Positions 16,075 through 19,627 of a stretch of 19,627 nucleotides of DNA are shown in pieces. The stretch is from Saprospirales bacterium (GTDB lineage: Bacteria; Bacteroidota; Bacteroidia; Chitinophagales; JADIYW01): the NCBI GenBank assembly GCA_016711605.1, contig JADJSS010000019.1:1-19627 (forward strand), read 5' to 3'. The number at the start of each line of letters is the position of its first letter. The stretch's first letter is position 1. The notes below the pieces were generated by a model. That model searched no databases and was not told the origin of the DNA. It worked only from the letters and a program-made list of their open reading frames with translations. The position numbers and the translations under genes are program-made.

Positions 16075-18990
16075 ATGAACGAAACTATTAACCATTCAAT
16101 TTTACAACAATTGTCTGCTTCACTCGAAGGCGAATTGTTTTATGATGAAATGATGCGTAAATTGTATGCAACAGATGCATCTGTTTATAAAGAATATCCA
16201 ATTGCTGTTTGTTATCCAAAAATAAAAAAGATATTCAAACCTTAATTCAATTTGCAAATAATAACAAAATTCCACTCATTCCACGTGCAGCTGGCACTTC
16301 GCTTGGCGGACAAGTGGTTGGCAACGGAATAGTAGAGACATATCAAAATATTTTACAGAAATTCTTGAAATCAATAAAGAAGAAAAATATTGCATCGTAC
16401 AACCAGGTGTTGTACGAGATGAATTAAATCGTCAATTAAAATCAGTTGATTTATTTTGTCAGAAACTTCTACTGCAAACCGAGCTATGATTGGTGGCATG
16501 GTTGGCAATAATTCGTGCGGAACCAATTCAATTGTTTATGGTACAACACGTCATCATGTTTTAGAATTAACTGGTTTTTTAAGCGATGGTTCTGAAGTAG
16601 TTTTTAACGATTTAACAGCAACAGAATTTATAAATAAAACAGAGCAAAAAAATACAGAAGGAATTATTTATAAATTTTTACAAGAAGAACTATCCAATTC
16701 AGAAACGCAAAAAGAAATTCTAGAACAATTTCCAAATCAAAAAATACACAGAAGAAATACTGGCTACGCCATTGATGAATTATTACATCAGCACCATTTA
16801 AAACTGATGGAAAACCATTTAATTTATCTGAATTAATTTGTGGCAGCGAAGGTACATTAGCATTTATCACAGAAATAAAATTAAATCTAGTTCCAATTCC
16901 ACCAAAGGAAAAGTAGTTATTGCAGTACATTTTAATACATTGGAAGAAAGTTTGCGTGCCACTGTAATTGCTATGCAACACCAGCCAACTGCTTGTGAAC
17001 TCATTGATAAAATAATTTTAGATTGCACCAAATCAAATATCGAACAAAATAAAAACAGGTTTTTTATTAAAGGTGATCCTGCCGCAATTTTATGTATTGA
17101 ATTTCATGCAGCAAAAAAAACAATTACTGAAAAAGCAAAAGCTTTAGAAACAGCTTTTGTAAACAAAATATTGGTTATCATTTTCCAAATTTATTTGGCA
17201 ATGATATCAATAAAATATGGAATTTGCGAAAAGCTGGTTTAGGTTTATTGGCAAATATTCCTGGTGATCAAAAAGCTGTAGCCGTTATAGAAGACACTGC
17301 AGTTACGGTAGAAGATTTACCAGCATATATTGGTGAATTTACCGACATGATGAATAAGCACAAACAGCAGTCTGTATATTATGCACATGCTGGTGCTGGC
17401 GAAATACACTTGCGACCAATATTAGATTTAAAGAAAAAAGACGATCGGATTTTATTCAGAACGATTGCAACGGAAACTGCTGAACTGGTAAAGAAATATA
17501 ATGGTTCGCTCAGTGGTGAACATGGCGATGGTCGTGCGTGGTGAATTTATTCCATTGATGGTTGGTGAGAAAAATTATCAATTATTGCGCAAATTAAAAT
17601 ACACGTTTGATCCAAACAATATTTTCAATCCAGGAAAAATTGTGGACACACCACCAATGGATACGTTTTTGCGTTACGAAGAAAATCAGAAACCAAACAA
17701 TTTGATACCGTTTTTAATTTTGATAAAGACGATGGAATTTTACGTGCCGCTGAAAAATGTAATGGTAGTGGTGATTGCAGAAAACTTCCTGGAAGTGGTG
17801 GCACCATGTGTCCATCGTATATGGCAACTAGAAATGAAAAAGATACCACTCGTGCACGTGCCAATATTTTAAGAGATTTTTTATCCAATTCTACACAGCC
17901 AAATGCATTTAATCATCAGGAAATTTATGAAGTGATGGATTTGTGTTTGAGTTGCAAAGGTTGCGTTTCTGAATGTCCATCAAACGTTGATATTCCAACG
18001 TTGAAAGCAGAATTTTTACATCAATATTACAAAGAAAATGGTGTACCATTGCGTACCAAAGCTATAGCAAACATTGGTAAACTCAGCAAATTAGCGATGT
18101 TGTTTCCACGCTTTAGTAATTTTAGTTTATCTAACAAATACACATCTAGACTTTTAAAGAAATTTTGAAAATTGCACCACACAACGTTCGATGCCCTTAT
18201 ACTATAAGAAACCTTTGTTGAGTTGGTATAAAAAAAAAAAAGGAATTAGAAATTGGTGGTGAACAGAAAGGAAAAGTGTATTTCTTTTTGATGAATTTAC
18301 GAATTTCCAATGATGTTGAAATTGGCATCAAAGCATTAAAATTATTAGCAAAATTAAACTATCAGGTTGAATATTTAGAACATACAGATAGTGGTGCGTG
18401 CACTTATCAAAAAGGATTGATATTGGAAGCGCAGAAGCTAGCAAAGCAAAATGTAGCGATGCTGAAATCATACATCAATGCTGATACACCGTTGATTGGA
18501 ATTGAGCCATCTGCCATTTTATCATTCAGAGATGAATATCCGAGATTAGTGGACAAATCAGAAAGAAAACGCTAAAAAACTCGGTGAAAATTGTTTAATT
18601 ATTGATGAATTTATTGCAAAAGAAATTCAAAAAAGAAAATATTCAGCGCAATTTACAACAGCATCTAAACAAATAAAACTACACGGACATTGTCATCAAA
18701 AGCACTGTCTACTATTGATACTTCCATACAATTGATGAGTTTACCAATTAATTATCATGTGAAAATATACCAAGTGGTTGCTGTGGAATGGCTGGTAGTT
18801 TTGGATATGAAAGAACATTTTGATGTATCGATGCAGGTTGGAGAATTGGTTTTATTTCCTGCAGTTCGCAATGCAAACGAAGATGTCATTATTGCAGCAC
18901 CAGGCACCAGTTGTCGTCATCAAATAAAAGATGGCACGCAAAAAATTGCCAAACATCCAATTGAGAGTTTTGTATGAAGCGTTGGTGTGA
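16075..18990 (+). CDS. FAD-linked dehydrogenase fused to Fe-S/CCG domains (GlcD-GlcF or D-lactate dehydrogenase type), heavily frameshifted
   Basis: From ATG 16075 (MNETINHSILQQLSASLEGE) to TGA 18988-18990 the span is 972 codons, about right for the large fused FAD/Fe-S 2-hydroxyacid dehydrogenases that pass electrons to quinone. In order, across frames: FAD-binding PRAAGTSLGGQVVGNG (from about 16281), MIGGMVGNNSCGTNSIVYGTTRHHV (about 16487), FAD-oxidase C-terminal domain with HAGAGEIHLRP (about 17388) and LSGEHGDG (about 17510). Next come ferredoxin-like clusters KCNGSGDC...MCPSYMATR (about 17753-17830) and CLSCKGCVSECP (17944-17980), and CCG-type motifs GHCHQKA (about 18688) and SGCCGMAGSFGYE (about 18772). 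About a dozen indels break it, for example near 16222, 16335, 16450, 16800, 16905, 17170, 17535, 17715, 18170-18240, 18565, 18700, 18765, 18810 and 18970. Domain order is complete, so the gene is probably intact in the cell. D-lactate, glycolate and other 2-hydroxyacids are all possible substrates. Confidence 0.88.
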
Positions 18991-19055
18991 TTTATTATTC
19001 TATAAAAGACTTGTATTTTAATTTCATTTAACTATATTTATATAAATATTAATTT

Positions 19056-19627
19056 ATGAAAGGGTTTTTATTATTGTTCTTACGTGCTTTTTAGCTTAGT
19101 ATTCGTGCACAACAATTTATTCCATATCAATGTACAAGTGGTAGCTTTGGTATTCAATTACAATTTCTGACACTGGGATTGAAAAACATATCTATATTAA
19201 TACTCAATCAACGGATGGGTTCTTTAGTAATATGACAGGTGATACAAGTAGGCAATACGTTGGTTATAATTTAGTTAAGACACCAACTTGATGGTAATGG
19301 AAAATTGGTACCTAAAGAGAAATGTTAATATTATTTTGGATACATTTTCAATATTCAATATTACACCCATCATTACTTTCGAAAGAGAATGGGATGAATT
19401 TACAGTTCAATTCAGAGAAATTCCGGATTCAACTTACGGTGATGCTCAAGATTATTTAGCATTATCAGTTTATGACAAAGATTTAAATATCATTGCAACC
19501 GCCGTAGTTATTGCAAAACTATTATATCGAATTATCTTTTGGGCTGTGGCAAGCTATTATCAGTTAACAAAATCATTGATAAAATGGAGACGTTTTTAAT
19601 TGTAACTCAATCAACTTTAGCTGGCGG
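19056..19627 (+). CDS. Secreted protein of unknown function, frameshifted, probably running off the right edge
   Basis: ATG 19056 begins a signal-peptide-like MKGFLLLFL stretch. Stitched frames then give RAQQFIPYQCTSGSFGIQ, TDGFFSNMTGDTSRQYVGYNLV, and from 19290 a longer open part with ILDTFSIFNITPIITFEREWDEFTVQFREIPDSTYGDAQDYLALSVYDKDLNIIA. At least five indels interrupt it before 19300, and another near 19505 spoils the C-terminal end. Stitched residues after that (a frame with LWQAII and NKIIDKMETF) suggest it continues past 19600. I do not recognise the family; the composition is that of a secreted beta-rich protein. No promoter stands out; TATATTTA occurs about 20 bases upstream of the ATG. 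Confidence 0.5.

Noticed and set aside
16209..18977. A cluster of many small novel genes in the right-hand part
   Set aside because: The pieces align in order with one FAD/Fe-S dehydrogenase across changing frames; they are fragments of a single gene.

Overview
The window looks like a low-GC Bacteroidota chromosome, probably of the Chitinophagales/Sphingobacteriales sort. The supporting evidence is an EF-Tu of 395 codons, secreted TPR histidine kinases, a HisKA_3 sensor kinase, an M13 peptidase, a fused FAD/Fe-S dehydrogenase, and Bacteroidota-type -7 boxes (TAnnTTTG) in front of several genes. No mobile element, CRISPR array, phage gene or defence island is visible.

Layout. Positions 1-2610 (minus strand) hold the classical translation block: tRNA-Thr(UGU), tRNA-Tyr, tRNA-Gly, tRNA-Thr(GGU), tuf, tRNA-Trp, secE, nusG, read from a TATATTTG promoter near 2600. 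Positions 2926-4731 (minus) encode an acetate kinase fused in frame to a PduL-type phosphotransacylase, so both steps from acetyl-CoA to acetate plus ATP lie in one chain. Positions 4844-8801 (plus) form a two-gene operon: an exported penicillin-acylase-family Ntn hydrolase followed 7 bases later by a sensor histidine kinase with seven regular 40-residue TPRs. From 8798 to 12900 the genes alternate in direction and are tightly packed: an EamA transporter, a Mpo1-like DUF962 membrane protein, a secreted alpha/beta hydrolase with a C-terminal TPR-like region, a metallo-beta-lactamase-fold hydrolase and a lipoprotein. Two of the convergent pairs share a TTAA at their stop codons. Positions 13106-15108 (plus) are a secreted M13 zinc metallopeptidase with one frameshift, followed by a clear terminator. 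Positions 15440-15966 hold a 16-bp inverted repeat, a small exported protein and a second terminator. Positions 16075-18990 (plus) are a GlcD/GlcF-like FAD plus Fe-S dehydrogenase of about 971 residues, broken by roughly a dozen frameshifts. The window ends in a broken secreted protein of unknown function.

Quality caveat. Indels and a nonsense codon are dense in 1-2000 and 16200-19600, including essential genes (tuf, secE, nusG), while about 2900-14300 reads almost cleanly. Several indels come in compensating pairs. This is the signature of uncorrected long-read sequence or low coverage at contig ends, so the broken genes are annotated as genes damaged in this sequence, not as true pseudogenes.

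The most interesting biology is the AckA-PduL fusion. Next are the acylase/TPR-kinase operon, the shared convergent stops, a -7 box only four bases from a start codon, and an in-frame hexanucleotide repeat in a signal peptide.
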